64,000 bases of DNA from Buddleja alternifolia (GCA_019426215.1 CM033405.1:1589001-1653000); one strand, 5' to 3'. Counted from the stretch's first letter, positions 11,704 to 25,186 are shown. Numbers and translations are program-made. Notes: a model not told the origin generated them from the sequence alone.

Positions 11704-12030
11704 ATGTCGAGAATCTACGATAACTGGGAGAGGCTAGTTGCAGCTACGCTGAAAAAAGAGCAGCTATGGCAACTCTTTCATGCCCCCAGTAGAAGCATAA
11801 GCTCACGAGAATCAGATTCAAGCTTATCTTCTTCATTTTCTGATTTGCACTTAGATTTTGAACCTGATAATGGAACTTGGACTGAAGCAGGGCTCATATT
11901 TGTGACGACTATTGGTGGTAAAAATGATCAACCTAAGCAGGTATTATGGTTGAAATAATTTTGCCTGTAAAGTTCTATTTAGGCCAAGTGGCAATTTACT
12001 TTAGTAGTAAATCATACTGATCTAGTTTGG

Positions 12031-12182
12031 AAAATTCTATGCTAGATCGAGATTAATGGTCTTAGTGTCTATATCTCTCACACAGTAAGGTATATTGTGT
12101 GCGGTCTCCACACACAGTTGTGTGAGAGAGATAGACACAGAATATGAACTCGGATCATTAGACTCGATTTGACATAAAATTA
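12031..12182. mobile_element. Fold-back MITE in GSK3 copy 1 intron 1
   Basis: Nearly the whole element is one inverted repeat: AAATTCTATGCTAGATCGAG faces TCGATTTGACATAAAATT, and GTGTCTATATCTCTCACAC faces GTGTGAGAGAGATAGACAC. It belongs to the same family as 9773-9926 and 40430-40575. Transcribed with the intron it would fold into a long hairpin. Confidence 0.75.
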
Positions 12183-12615
12183 CTCGATCTAACTTGCAGC
12201 TTATGGAGGCTAAGTTCAAAATAATTAGTTTGTCTCTTATTTCGTTTTCCCCTTTTTCTTTATTCAGACTATACGTTACATGAAAGAGCGGATTGTGGGG
12301 ACGGGATCCTTTGGGATTGTGTTTGAGGTGAGTTTTACTTCTTTTATATATTAGGCAGATGTGGTTTCATATCCGTCATCGCGTATCCGAATATTATCGG
12401 GCAACACGAAATAACTGAATAACAGGTGTTAAAAAAATTGTAAAAAATTTATAGAATTGCAGAAAAGATAGAAAACAAAAGTTTCCATTAATTGCGACGC
12501 TGTAAAAGAAAATATTGCATTAGATATAAATAAATTTAAACATATTGTTATTGTCGAGCCTAAAATTGCAATAGAAAAGAGTTTATTGATAATTATTTCA
12601 CAACTTTTCAATGTA

Positions 12616-13686
12616 TTAGTAGAGTGTACGTGCATTGCACGTAGAATACATATTTATATGCTAAAGAATTTCAATATTCAAGTACTATATTTGAAAATAT
12701 AAAAAAAAAAAATCTAATTCAAACTTTTTTTTAAAATAAAAGTAATGAACTTTATAACCCACTGGCAAAAAGTAACTCATACAAAACACTCAAGGATAGC
12801 TCACTTTATCTACCCTTGGTGATAAATTACATAAAAAACATCACTTGCTCTTTACAAATAAAATTCACATTACTGTATCCTATTCTTTAAGCTAAAAGAT
12901 CAGTAATATACTCTTCATCCCTCTGCCTCAATCGTCTTCGGTACGCTCCAATAATCCTTATACTGAGTTCTCCCTTCAATTCTTTAAACACCACTTCACT
13001 CGGTTTTGCCTCTTGTTCAAAAATGCGTCGATTTCTCTATGTCCAGATCCTATTTATTATACCTGCAACCCCTGCCATTAAGATTTGTTGCCTATATGAC
13101 CATCTTCTGAAAGCAAATTGCAGCCAATTAATCCATCTTGGGTACTTGTAAGTCCAGTTATCAACTTGCAACCATTGCATTAGGTATTGTATTATCTGTT
13201 TACTCCAATCACACTCAAAAAAGAGGTGTTCACATGAAACATTTTGATATAGAATATATTTAACTATAGTATAAAACTGAAAAAAGAAGAAGATAGATTT
13301 AGAGCCTAAGTTGCACGAGAATTCACAGATATCAAAATTATATTTTTAGTAATCATGGAATGATTTTGGGAAGATGGAGAGGGGGCATTTTTATTATTTG
13401 AACGTAAAAAGTTGCTCAAATTAATAATGTGAATTTGATTTCTTTACTATCATGATTGGCTTGTATGAGTAATTTTGTTTATGACAAATTCATTAGGGGA
13501 CCTTCAGGTGAAAGATTTCACAAAAATGTAGAGTCACAAATATTTTAATGTAGAATCTTAAATAATTATTTAATTATTTAAATAAAGGTGTTTAAACAAA
13601 GCTGGTAAATTTAAGTAAGAGTAATATTATAATATCACAATTGGAAGAAACAACTTTCAAGATCTATACTTTTATAGTAGTATAGA
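12616..13686 (-). mobile_element. Non-autonomous Helitron
   Basis: On the minus strand it starts with TCTATACTACTATAAAAG, like plant Helitron 5' ends. It finishes with the hairpin CGTGCAATGCACG followed by TACACTCTACTAA, so the terminal CTAA fits CTRR. The flanking host bases are A and T, as for Helitron insertion. No Rep/helicase is encoded. A second copy with both ends matching lies at 53055-54294. Confidence 0.75.
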
Positions 13687-14048
13687 TATAGATATAGATA
13701 TGTAATGATACATCATTAAATTATATCTCAAAGCATATTTATAAAAAATAAATGAAAGTTTTATTATTGAAAATAACACCTGAGATTAACCAACATTATC
13801 ACCAATAATATCCCGATATGGTCAATAATATTATTGTATCGGCGCTATCGTCCTATATTATCAGATGTTATCGATAATACATATAAACACGGTGAATAAT
13901 AGATATTATCTAATTGGCATCATCATGGATTATTGCCGGAAATTTTTGAACAAGTCGTGGGGTACTAGTGAGTTCACTCATGTGCTTTCGGGAAAAAAAT
14001 ATGTGTGCGGACACTTTGGCAAAACTTGGACAAGATAACACAAGACCT

Positions 14049-14255
14049 GTTGGTATAGTGGTATCCATCTTTCACTTTATATGAGAGGTCTTGTGTTTGA
14101 ATCTAGGCTGCTACAAGTTGTGGCGCTCCCTTCTTTTATGGAGTTAGATAGAGTCTTTATGGCTCAAGATTATAGCTATCTACCCGGATTTATCGGGCTA
14201 GATATGTAGGATATCCCCCATTTCTCTTGAATTCAAAAAAATAAAATAAAAAATA
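14049..14255 (+). mobile_element. tRNA-derived SINE
   Basis: It is flanked by GGACAAGATAA (14038-14048) and GGACAAAATAA (14256-14266), a target-site duplication with one mismatch. Box A (TGGTATAGTGGTATCC) and box B (TGTTTGAATCTAGG) are present, and the copy ends in an A-rich tail. It shares its body (AGTTGTGGCGCTCC, GGCTCAAGATTATA, TATCCCCC) with the SINE at 54877-55057. Confidence 0.8.
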
Positions 14256-14616
14256 GGACAAAATAAGTCTCAGCCGGGGCAAATTTGGAATACCCCCTCC
14301 AGAAGAAGTGGAGCTATTGATGGCGGCAGATTTAAAGATTTCAACTTACTTTGTTTTGTTTCTTCGTTTCTCTACCAAAAACAATTAGAGACAAATACTT
14401 TAAGCTATGTGCGGATTTATCTGTCAGCACTGTGATTGTGGGTTTAAGCAGCACCACCCTTTGACTCGGGAGTACTGTGATTGTGCCATGACTAACTGCC
14501 CGACCCATGACGCTTATGCCATCTGGGACACAACCAGCTCACTGCCGACCGTCGCCTAAGAGACGGTGCTTTACACTGCCAAATGCATAAGGAAATAAAG
14601 TTGCACTCAGCTATAG

Positions 14617-15038
14617 TGTTATGAATATGAGATGTAAATTCACTCTAGATTGAATATGAGATTGAAAGTATGAATAATCACAAGAAAACAAACAAGAACA
14701 CACAAGATTTATAGTGGTTCGATCATGAAATTGATCTACATCCACTCTGCATTCCTAGCCTTCTATTTTATTTATGTGGAGAATTTTGAGTACAAAATAC
14801 AATCTGAAACTTAGCTTACAATTGAGCTATCACATCCATATATATACATGATAACACTAAGCCTCTAAAACCGCTTTTGTAACTGCTTCCTTGGCTTCAA
14901 GTGCACACTGGATTTAGCTCCCTTTCTCACACCTTTAACAGCCTGTTAGTTAGGCAGTTAAAGTGGACTTGCCAATCCTGGACTTCAACCAATTATTTTC
15001 CAAAAATAGAATATTATCTTTATGACTATATTTCAACA
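14617..15038 (-). repeat. Copia-1 3' LTR
   Basis: It is 422 bp, begins TGTTATGAATATG and ends TTTCAACA on the plus strand. It is the downstream LTR because the element is transcribed from the minus strand. Confidence 0.93.
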
Positions 15039-15095
15039 ATTTCTCCACCTAGTCATGAAGATACCTGGGTGCACAACTAGTCCCCATTTAGGAGA

Positions 15096-18000
15096 CTAAA
15101 CATTCTTCACATTCACCAACTCCAAGCAATATTCAAATTTATTGCTTGGCAAGGGTTTTGTTATCATATCAGCTGGATTATCATCTGTTTTTACCTTCCT
15201 GACAACCACTGATCCTGCTGCAACTATGTCCCTTATAAAATGGAGTTTTATATCAATATGTTTTGTCCTTTCATGATACATATTGTGCTTTGACAATTGC
15301 ACAGCCCCCTGGTTATCACAAAAAACTTCAATCTGTTTTTGATCAATTCCAAGTTCTTGTATAAAACCATGAAGCCATAATGCTTCTTTTACTGCTTCTG
15401 TCAATGCCATGTATTCTGCCTCAGTAGATGACAAAGCTGTAACCTTTTGAAGATTAGCTTTCCAACTAACTGCAGTTCCAAACATAGTGAACACAACCCC
15501 AGTGAGTGATCTTCTTGTATCTATGCAACCTGCATAATCTGAATCCACATATCCTTCTACACAACTTCTTTCTGCATATTTATCCTTGTTCAATCCAAAA
15601 ACCAACCCTTTGTTAACAGTACCTCTAACATATTTCAGGATCCACTTTAAAGCAAACCAATGTTCCTTATTTGGTTCAGCCATAAATCTGCTTACAATGC
15701 TGATTGAATAGGCCAAATCAGGCCTAGTACAAACCATAGAGTACATGAGTGATCCAACAATATTAGCATATGGAATCTTTCTCATGAACTCTTCATCCTC
15801 AAGGCTCATTTCTGCTCCTTTACTTAGCTTGAAATGAGCTGCTAACGGAGTAAGAACTGATTTTGACTGTGACATGCCAAATTTTTCTAACACCTTTGTC
15901 AAGTAACCCTTTTGTGTTAGATATAGCTGAGAACACTTTCTATCTCTTCTGATTTCCATTCCCAATATCTTCTGAGCTGGTCCAAGATCTTTCATATCAA
16001 ACTCTTTATTTAAAGCAATCTTCAGTTTATCAATCTCATGTCTATCTTTACAAACTATAAGAATATCATCCACATATAGTAGAAGATAAATCATATGATT
16101 TTCCAAATAGACTTTGTAATAAACACATGCATCAAAGTTACTTCTGGAAAACTCATGTTTAAGCATGAATTTATCAAACCTTTTATTCCATTGTCTAGGA
16201 GATTGCTTTAAACCATATAGTGATCTTTGTAACAAGCACACTTGTGACTCTTTCCCTTTCACTTCAAACCCTTCTGGCTGATTCATGAAGATTGTTTTTT
16301 CCAATTCTCCATATAAGAAAGCAGTCTTAACATCTAATTGTTCAAGCTCCATGTCACAGTGTGCTACCAAACCAAGGATAAGTCTAATGGATCTGTGCTT
16401 GACTACAGGTGCGAAAATCTCATTGTAATCAATACCTTCTCTTTGAGTGAATCCCCTAGCCACCAGCCTGGCTTTGTACCTTATTTTATTCTGTCCAGTA
16501 GCTTCATTCTTCCTTTTAAACACCTATTTGCAACTTACAATTTTCTGCCCTTTAGGTCTCTCAACCAATTTCCAAGTCTTATTCTTATACAGAGATTGCA
16601 TTTCGTCTTGCATTGCTAACAGCCACTGATCTCTCTCATTACTAGCCACAGCTTCCTTGTATGACTTAGGTTCATCTGAATTTAGATATTCAGCTGTATT
16701 CAAAGCATAAGCCATAATATCAGCATAACCAATGAATATACACTTTAGGGCTCTTGATTCTAGCTTATCCCTTTTAATATGTGCATAAGCTAGACATCCA
16801 AACACTCTAAGTCTACTATAATCAGGTGGGTACCCTGTCCATACTTCTTCTGGAGTTTTAAAGTTTAGAGCAGTAGAAGGACACCTATTAATAAGATAAG
16901 CAGCAGTGCTTACAGTTTCAGCCCAAAACACCTTAGGTAACTTTGCACTAAGTAACATACACCTGGTCCTTTCAAGTAAAGTTCTATTGAATCTTTCAGC
17001 AAGTCTATTTTGTTGTGGATTTCCAGCAACTGTTTTATGTCTAGCAATTCCGTCTTGCTTACAGAAACTTTCAAATTCATCAGAGCAATATTCAAGACCA
17101 TTATCAGTCCTCAATCTTTTAACCTTCTTACCAGTTTGATTTTCAATCAAAATCTTCCATTGTTTGAATTTTTCAAAAGCTTCATGTTTATGTTTTAAGA
17201 TAAACAACCAAATTTTCCTTGAAAAATCATCAACTAATGTCATAAAGTACCTGGAACCAGAATGAGATTGAGTCCTAGAGGGTCCCCACAAGTCTGAATG
17301 TATATAGTCCAGGGTTCCTTTTGTAAGCTTTGTTCCTGTACCAAACTTCACTTTACAAGCCTTCCCATAGATACAGGTTTCACAAAAATCCAGCTCCTTA
17401 ATCCTTTCTCCAGCCAATAGCCCTTGTTTTGATAATTCAATCAGCCCTCTCTCACTAACATGACCAAGCCTCTTATGCCAAATCATAGCCTTGTCATTCT
17501 TTGATTCAGTTACATTTGAGATAGAACCAATGACTGTGCTTCCTTGTAGTGAGTAGATGCCATTTTTCCTCAAACCTTTCATCATAACAAGAGAGCCCTT
17601 CAGAATCTTAAGTATTCCAGATTCTACTTTGACTGTATATCCAAGTTCATCCAGCATTCCTAATGATATCAAATTCATTTTCAATTTAGGAACATATCTC
17701 ACATTAGTGAGTGTTTTCTCCATATCATTATGCATCTTGATTCTTATGGATCCTATACCATGTACTTTGCAGGCCTTATTATTTCCAAGAAGAACAGTAC
17801 CACCATCCAATGGCTTAAAGTCTTCAAACCAAGCCTTATTTGGTGTCATATGAAAAGTACATCCAGAATCCAGGATCCACTCTCTTTCAGAATTCATGCT
17901 TGAAGCCATCAATGCATCAGCAGACTCATAACCTTCATTTGCAACTGCAAGATCAACTTGTTCTTGATTTCTCTCATTGTATCCCTTTTGTTTTTCAGTT

Positions 18001-18737
18001 TTCCCCTTTTGTCTATCAGGGCAAAACCTCCTTATGTGTCCCTCTTTGTGACAATGATAGCATAACCTTTTGGTTTTTGACTTTGATCTAGACTTTTGTG
18101 GTTTCTTGAAATCCCTTTTCTCAGGTCTGCCACGAACATTCAAACCTTCTGCTTGTGAATTCCCTTTTTCATCATTCTTGCTATTTAGCTCCTTTGAATG
18201 TAATGCAGCTTGGACTTCATCCAGTGATAGAGATTCTCTTCCATATAGTAGAGTTTCCTTGAAGTTAGAATAACTTCTAGGCAAAGAACTCAGTAATAAC
18301 AAAGCCTGATCTTCATCTTCAATTGTCACATCAATGTTCTCCAAATCAAGAATCAATTTATTGAATAAATCCAATTGTTCATCCACTGATTTCTCTTCTT
18401 GCATTTTAAATGAATATAAAGCCTGTTTTAGGTAAAGCCTGTTTACCAGAGATTTGGTCATGTATAATGCTTCCAACTTCGACCAAATTCCAGCTGCAGT
18501 CTTCTCCTTGGATACTTTTCTCAAAACCTTATCACCAAGGCTTAATATGATGGCGCTGTGTGCCTTTTCCAGTATTGTCTTCTTCTCTTGATCATCTAGG
18601 GTTTTAGACAATCCTTCTTCCCCTTTCAAAGCATCTACCAAACCTTGTTGCACCAGCAGAGCCCTAATCTTCAATCGCCAAAGTCCAAAATCATTTGAAC
18701 CTGTGAATCGTTCCACCTCAAACTTTGTAGATCCCAT
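15096..18737 (-). pseudogene. Copia-1 gag-pol polyprotein with one in-frame TAG
   Basis: The minus-strand frame runs from 18737 to 15096. Domain order is that of Copia: gag (UBN2-type), CCHC zinc knuckle (CYHCHKEGHIRRFC), aspartic protease (ILDSGCTFHM), GAG-pre-integrase (WHKRLGHVSERGL), integrase core (HSDLWGPS, LRTDNGLEY), reverse transcriptase (YVDDILI) and RNase H (YVDSDYAG, LSSTEAEYMAL). A single TAG at 16524-16526, just before the reverse transcriptase, splits it into 737- and 475-codon parts in the same frame. No other break was seen. Integrase before RT is diagnostic of Copia rather than Gypsy. Confidence 0.93.
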
Positions 18738-18766
18738 GTTCTTGATCCACGTTCACCGCACCAGTT

Positions 18767-19188
18767 TGTTATGAATATGAGATGTAAATTCACTCTAGAT
18801 TGAATATGAGATTGAAAGTATGAATAATCACAAGAAAACAAACAAGAACACACAAGATTTATAGTGGTTCGATCATGAAATTGATCTACATCCACTCTGC
18901 ATTCCCAGCCTTCTATTTTATTTATGTGGAGAATTTTGAGTACAAAATACAATCTGAAACTTAGCTTACAATTGAGCTATCACATCCATATATATACATG
19001 ATAACACTAAGCCTCTAAAACCGCTTTTGTAACTGCTTCCTTGGCTTCAAGTGCACGCTGGATTTAGCTCCCTTTCTCACACCTTTAACAGCCTGTTAGT
19101 TAGGCAGTTAAAGTGGACTTGCCAATCCTGGACTTCAACCAATTATTTTCCAAAAATAGAATATTATCTTTATGACTATATTTCAACA
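18767..19188 (-). repeat. Copia-1 5' LTR
   Basis: It is the 422-bp partner of 14617-15038 at an offset of 4,150 bp. On the minus strand it is followed by AACTGGTGCGGTGAACGTGG, the region where a primer-binding site is expected; the tRNA was not identified. Confidence 0.93.
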
Positions 19189-19706
19189 TATAGCTTTTAG
19201 ACCAGCGGTAAGCGCTTGATCCTAACACTATGCTTGTTATATTGCAGGCCAAGTGTATTGAAACTGGTGAAACGGTTGCCATCAAGAAAGTTTTGCAGGA
19301 TAAAAGATACAAAAACCGTGAATCGCAAACAATGCGCCTTCTCGATCACCCCAATGTTGTTTCACTTAAGCACTGCTTTTCAACCACTGACAAGGATGAA
19401 CTTTACCTCAATTTAGTTCTTGAATACGTTCCTGAGACAGTCTACCGTGTGGTTAGACACTATAACAAAGCAAACCAGCTAATGCCCTTGATCTATGCTA
19501 AGCTCTATACTTATCAGGTCAGCCAACTTAGATAATAAGTTAAGTAATTTTCTCAACTTTTTATGTGCTTATACCTTACTTATTTAGAATTCTCGATTTA
19601 GTTATTGACTTAGTACTTTAACAAAAAGTTACACCAACACAAATAACTTTATTTCTAATAATCAGTTTTCTATATTAAAATGAATATTTTTACAGTGTCA
19701 TTAGTT

Positions 19707-19965
19707 TGTTAAAATATTTGTAAATATTGATCAAGGGTATTTCTGTAATTCCATATGTTAGTTCCTTAGCTGGCCGAGTTTGTTAGTTAGCTTCCTTTTT
19801 AAGCTGAACACATTTTATAAATGGATGGTGTTAGTACAATTTCCTTTCTTGTAAAATCATTCTCTAATTTCAGCAATAGAGAAATGTATTTTCCTCTTCT
19901 CTGAATCACAAATTTCATAGCTCATCTACTTAGATGACCATTCATTTGATCCATGATTTTTAACA
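19707..19965 (+). repeat. Copia-2 5' LTR
   Basis: It is 259 bp, starts TGTTAAAATATTTG and ends TTTTTAACA, immediately before the primer-binding site. A TATAAATG motif lies near 19816. Confidence 0.85.
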
Positions 19966-20039
19966 TGGTATCAGAGCATTTTCGATCCTTGGAAATCTGA
20001 TTTCTTCAAGAATCTGTTACTCGATTCATAGATTAAATA

Positions 20040-23000
20040 ATGGCGAACAACAACAATTTTCAAATGCAAAGCATGAATTTACCAAGTCCTTTGAATCTTC
20101 AGAATTCAGATATGCCTGGAATGATGCTTGTCAATCAAGCATTAATTGGAACTTCAAATTACATTCCAAGGCATGCAGAAGATGATCCAAGCCGACCTCA
20201 ATGGAAGCAGGTAAATAACATGGTAATCTCTTGGATAATTAGTTCTGTATCTAAAGAAATAGGCAAATCTATACTCCATGGAAGCACTGCACCTATTATG
20301 TGATCAAATTTAAACAAGCGATTCTCAAGTAGTACAAGATTTAGAATATATGGCTTAAGAAAAGCAATTTCAGCATGTACTCAAGATAACATGAATATTG
20401 AGTCGTATTATACAAAGATTAAGCAACTATGGGATGGACTGGTTGCTATGATCACCCTGCCTGTGTGTAAATCAGGCTTATGTTGTGATTTCATGAAGCC
20501 TGAGAGGATCAACAGGGAGAACAAAAGTTGGTGCAATTTTTAATGGGGCTAAATTATGGTTTTAAGCCAGTAAGAGGCCATATTCTCTTAATGCTCTACA
20601 ATGCTAGATACCTATTCAATGGTGCAACAAGATGAAAGACAAATGGAGATGTCACCATTCACACACATAGAAGATACTACTGTAACTTTGTTGGCTCAAA
20701 ACAACAATCCACAAAGGAATTGGTCCAGTCAGCAAATAAATCAGAACTAAGGTCAAAAGCAATAGAATAATAATGGGAAACAGACTCTGTGGTGTGAACA
20801 TTGTCAAGTGACAGGATATGTATTAGCTAAGTGTTTTAAGATTTATGGTTATCCAGCTAATTCCAAACCAAAAGGGAAGAGGAACAATGGAAATGAAAAG
20901 TTTCAAAAATCAACTAACAATGCTAGATACAGTAGTCACATGGTGCAGAATGTTACAGCCAACAGTGCCAATTCCATGGTTGTAACTGGTGCTTATACTA
21001 ACTATGATCAGTCTTCAATGTCTCAGGTCAACAGTGCCAATGCAAATCCCCAACCTTCTCAACTCACACCTGATCAGATTACTCAGCTCCTCAGCCTCTT
21101 TAATAAGCCATCTACTCATCAAATCTTTGATTCAACTCCACATCTTACATGTATTATACATTGCATTTCTGTATCACACACTCTGGATACATGGATCATA
21201 GATAGTGAGGCTACAGATCATATAACTCATTACTTTAACCTTTTTGAAAATCCCATGAGACTTCTCACACCCCAATCAGTTCATGATGATGATTCTATTG
21301 TTCATGTCATACATAAAGTCACAGTCACCATCAATCCTCATATCACATTTCACAATGTGTTGTTTGTCCCTTCCTTTAAACATAGTCTGTTGCCAGTAAG
21401 CAAGTTATCTCATGATTTCAATCTCTCATCAGTTTCAACTCAAAATCTTGCATTATGCAGGGCTATTTGCTGAGGACTCCACTGGCAATTGGTGACTTAG
21501 TGGATGGCTTGTATTGTCTCAAGCTGAATACCAGTATTTCCCATCCGTTTTTTGCTAACTATGTGTTGTGGCATCATATATTAGGCCAATCTTCCTTTAA
21601 CAAGCTTAAGCATCTTTTTGATGTTGTTTCTGATTTGCATAATATCCAGTATATGAACTATAATATCTGTCCTCTAGCAAAACAGTCTAGATTGTCTTTT
21701 AATAAAAGAGACATTTCATCTTCTCAACCTTTTGATCTTGTTCATTGTGATGTCTGGGGACCTTATAAAACTCCCACTCATCATGGTTTCAAATTCTTTT
21801 TAACCATTGTGGATGAATTTTCTAGAAATACATGGACTTATCTCATGACACATAAGATAAGTTCCATCTATCTTGAAAAAATTTTACTCTCATTCTCAAT
21901 CAATTCCAGAAGTCCATTAAGATCATAAGGACTGACAATGGGTTAGAATTCTTCAATCACACCTTTAAATCATTTGTCCTGGACCATGGGATTACTCATC
22001 AAAGCAGTAGTGTATACACTCCACAACAAAATGCAGTGCCAGAGAGAAAACATAGACATGTTCTTCAGATTGCAAGAGCTTTGAGATTCCAAGCCTCAAA
22101 GTGAGTTTTAACTGCCACTTATATCAGCAACAAATTACCATCCTCGGTTCTTCACAATAAAACTCCTTATGAGATACTTTTTCTTAAGCCTCCCACTTAT
22201 GTTCACTTCAAGGTGTTTGGTTGTTTATGTTTTGTTCTACCATAGCCCATCATAGAGACAAATTTGACCCCAGAGCTACTCAATCTGTATTTATTGGCTA
22301 TCCCTATGGCCAAAAAGGTTACAAACTGTTTGACTTACATTCTCAAAAAATTTCATTAGCAAATATTTTAAATTCATTGAGAATGTTTTTCCTTTTGCAA
22401 ATCATTCTCACTCTTCTTATGTCTTGACATTTCCTACTGATACTAGTGAGTTTGACACCTCATACAATGATCATCCTACTGATACTGCCATCTCTAATTC
22501 CTTTCAGAACCTACATCTTCTCATTCATCTCTTTTTTCTCCTTCTTATCCTTATTTTTTTGTGGTTCTTCCACTACTTCCTAATCCAACTCCTTCTACTG
22601 AGCCTAGACAAGTTGCGAGACTTAGACAACCCCCTCAATGGCAAAAAGATTACATCTACTCTACATATCTTTCCACCTCTTTTATTCCTACATATCTGTA
22701 TCAGATAGCTAATTTCATATCTTTTCATTCTACTCCTTCTTCATATAATCATCTAGCTCTCAATGTTGAGTTACACAAAGAGCCTAAATATTATTCTGAA
22801 GCCTACAGATTCCCTCAGTGGAGAGATGCAATGGTACTTGAGATCCAAGCATTAGAAGTTAATGATACTTGGTATATCACTGAGCTACCCCCAGGAAAAA
22901 GTGATGTGGGCTGTAAATGGGTATATGAAGTCAAATATAAGGCTCATGGTTCTGTGGAAAGATATAAAGCCAGGCTGGTTAGTAAGGGCTATACTCGGAC

Positions 23001-24650
23001 TAAAGGACTAGACTACCATAACACATTTGCTCCAGTTGCCAAAATGGCAACTATGAGAACCCTTCTTCCAGTTGCAGCTGCTAAGGGTTGATTTTAGTCC
23101 AACTTGATGTAAACAATGCCTTTCTCCATGGTGAGTTATCTGAGGAGGTATACATGGATCTGACTCCAAGTTTTGTCATAAAGGGAGGATGTTACAAGAC
23201 TCAACCTGTGTGTAGACTAGTCAAGTCCCTATATGGACTTAAATAGGCATCCATGCAGTGGTTCTTTAAGTTCTCCTCTACATTAATTGATGTTGGATTC
23301 ATACAGTTTAAATGTGTGCACTTTTTGTTTACAAGACATGATGGTACTGACTTTACAGCTTTATTAGTGTATGTGGATGATATAGTTTTGACAGGAACCA
23401 ATCCAAGAATCATTACTGAGTTAAAAACATTTCTAAGAAAGATAAATAACTAAAAATCGTGAGACCTTGCATATGAAAACCCAATATAAAATATTAAGTC
23501 CATAAATGGACAAATTGAGAACTTAGTTGATTCCGATTAGATCCAGAGCCTTCCATCATTAGATGTGAGAGGGAATAGCCCGAGGCTTGTCATCATTGTC
23601 CTTGAGTCATGGGATGATGGCAAGATTACGGGTATTAATCTTACAACTAGGCCTTCTATTGGATAAGGAGATCAAATAGAAGTGCACATTGGTTTCAGTT
23701 TCGCTAAGGAGTCGTCCATGAGTTGCGGGACCACCTGGCTACTGTTATCATATGAGAATTTGATGGGTAGGACTTTCAAATTAAAGGACTTAGGATACTT
23801 GAAATACTTCTTGGGCCTTGAGATAATTAGGAATAAAGATGGAGTATACATGAATCAAAGGAAATATGCTTAAGATGTCATAAGTGATGCAGGTCTTGCT
23901 GGAGCAAAAATAAGTAATGTTCCAATGGATCAAAATCACAAGGTGAATGCTATTGATGGGAAGAACTAAGTGATCCTTCAACCTATAGAAGACTTGTGGG
24001 GAGACAGATATATTTTACAATCTCCAAACCTGATTTAGCCTATTCAGTACATATATTAAGTCAATTCACGGCAAAATTTAGAGTTCCACACATGAACATG
24101 GCTTATAAAGTGTTAAGGTATATGAAAGGCAGTTTGGGACAAGGTCTGTTCTTTCCAGCTAATCAGCACCTTAAGTTGACAACATATTTTGATGTTGATT
24201 GGGCTGCATGTCCCATGAATCGAATATCAGTGACTGGCTATTGCGTGATGTTGGGCAAGGCTCTCATTTCATGAAAAAAAAGCAAAATACAGTATCAAGG
24301 TCCTCAGCTGAATCTGAATACAGATCAATGGCTTCTGTATGTTATGAGTTAACCTGGTTTCTAAACTTACTAAGGAAACTTCAGGGGACCAATTTGATAC
24401 CAGTGCCATTTGCTTGTGATAGTCAGTAGCTATCCATATTGCTTCAAACCCGGTTTATCATGAGAGGACAAAGCATATAGAGTTAGATTGTCATTTGGTG
24501 AGGGAAAAATTACAAGCTGAGATGATTGATACAAACTATATTTCTACTAAGTTGCAACTCACAGATATGTTCACAAAGGCTATTGGGAAATCACAATTAC
24601 AATCGTTCCTTGGCAAGTTGGGAATTTGTAACCCTTTACAAATTTCAACT
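20040..24650 (+). pseudogene. Decayed Copia-2 gag-pol
   Basis: Fragments in shifting frames appear in Copia order: gag N-terminus from 20040 (MANNNNFQMQ), protease-like IIDSEATDHIT near 21204, GAG-pre-integrase (WHHILGQSSFNKLK) near 21570, integrase (HCDVWGPYKTP) near 21745, reverse transcriptase (KARLVSKGYTRTKGLDYHN near 22970; YVDDIVLTG near 23370) and RNase H (SRSSAESEYRSMA near 24300). Stops and frameshifts occur throughout, and a foreign stretch of roughly 330 bp interrupts the reverse transcriptase. No function is expected. Confidence 0.9.
23441..23769. other. ~330-bp insertion inside Copia-2 reverse transcriptase
   Basis: Coding similarity stops after TELKTFLRK and resumes at TFKLKDLGYLKYFLGLEI. 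The sequence between is not part of the Copia frame. I did not find inverted ends or a clear target-site duplication, so its class is open. Confidence 0.6.
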
Positions 24651-24733
24651 TGAGGGAGGATAATATTTGTAAATATTGATCAAAGGTATTCTGTAATTCC
24701 AGATGTTAGTTGCTTAGTTGACCGATTAATTAG

Positions 24734-25186
24734 TGATTTGGATCCAAAATGTCCCTCATCGATGAAGCTCTGCTCGAACTCGATCGCGAAGCTCCAAAAT
24801 ATAACAACCTGAAATCAAAGGACTCTTGTTAAGGTCTAGCTGGGGTTGATCTCAGTGTAGACCCTCCGACGATCAAGTCAATAAGACTTATATATAGGAT
24901 CGAGATCCCTATACATAAATGTGGAGTAATAAATGTCATACCCCTAAGTAGTAAATATGATGATGTATTTATAGAGGTGAACATTGTGTACGGATCAGGG
25001 TTAGCCACGTGGCATGATCGTAACATGCCAGGTGGGTATTATCAATGGCTCCAAACACGGGTCGGTTGGGTAGGGTGGATTGGGTCGAACCAAACCCGAT
25101 GTGAAGAGTGCGGATCTTGGAGTGTTTCGTGAATATGCTTAAGTTATGAGGGTAAAATGGTCAATAGGTCATTTTGACCTATATCA
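24734..25186. mobile_element. Probable solo LTR nested in Copia-2 3' LTR
   Basis: The insert starts TGATTTGGATCC and ends GACCTATATCA (TG...CA). It is flanked by ATTAG (24729-24733) and GTTAG (25187-25191), a 5-bp duplication with one mismatch; the 5' LTR shows the uninterrupted GTTAG target. At 453 bp without coding capacity it fits a solo LTR of an unidentified element. Confidence 0.65.

Larger units (their letters stand above)
14617..19188 (-). mobile_element. Near-complete Ty1/Copia retrotransposon (Copia-1)
   Basis: The 4,572-bp element sits in the second intron of GSK3 copy 1 in the opposite orientation. It has identical-length 422-bp LTRs and a perfect 5-bp target-site duplication TATAG (14612-14616 and 19189-19193). 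The two LTRs differ at only two positions I could find (near 14756/18906 and 14917/19067), so insertion is recent. The coding part is one reading frame interrupted once by a TAG. Confidence 0.95.

Noticed and set aside
16524..16526. Programmed readthrough or recoding at the Copia-1 TAG
   Set aside because: Copia elements normally use one uninterrupted frame; the TAG lies at an ordinary codon before the reverse transcriptase without readthrough context, so a point mutation is simpler.
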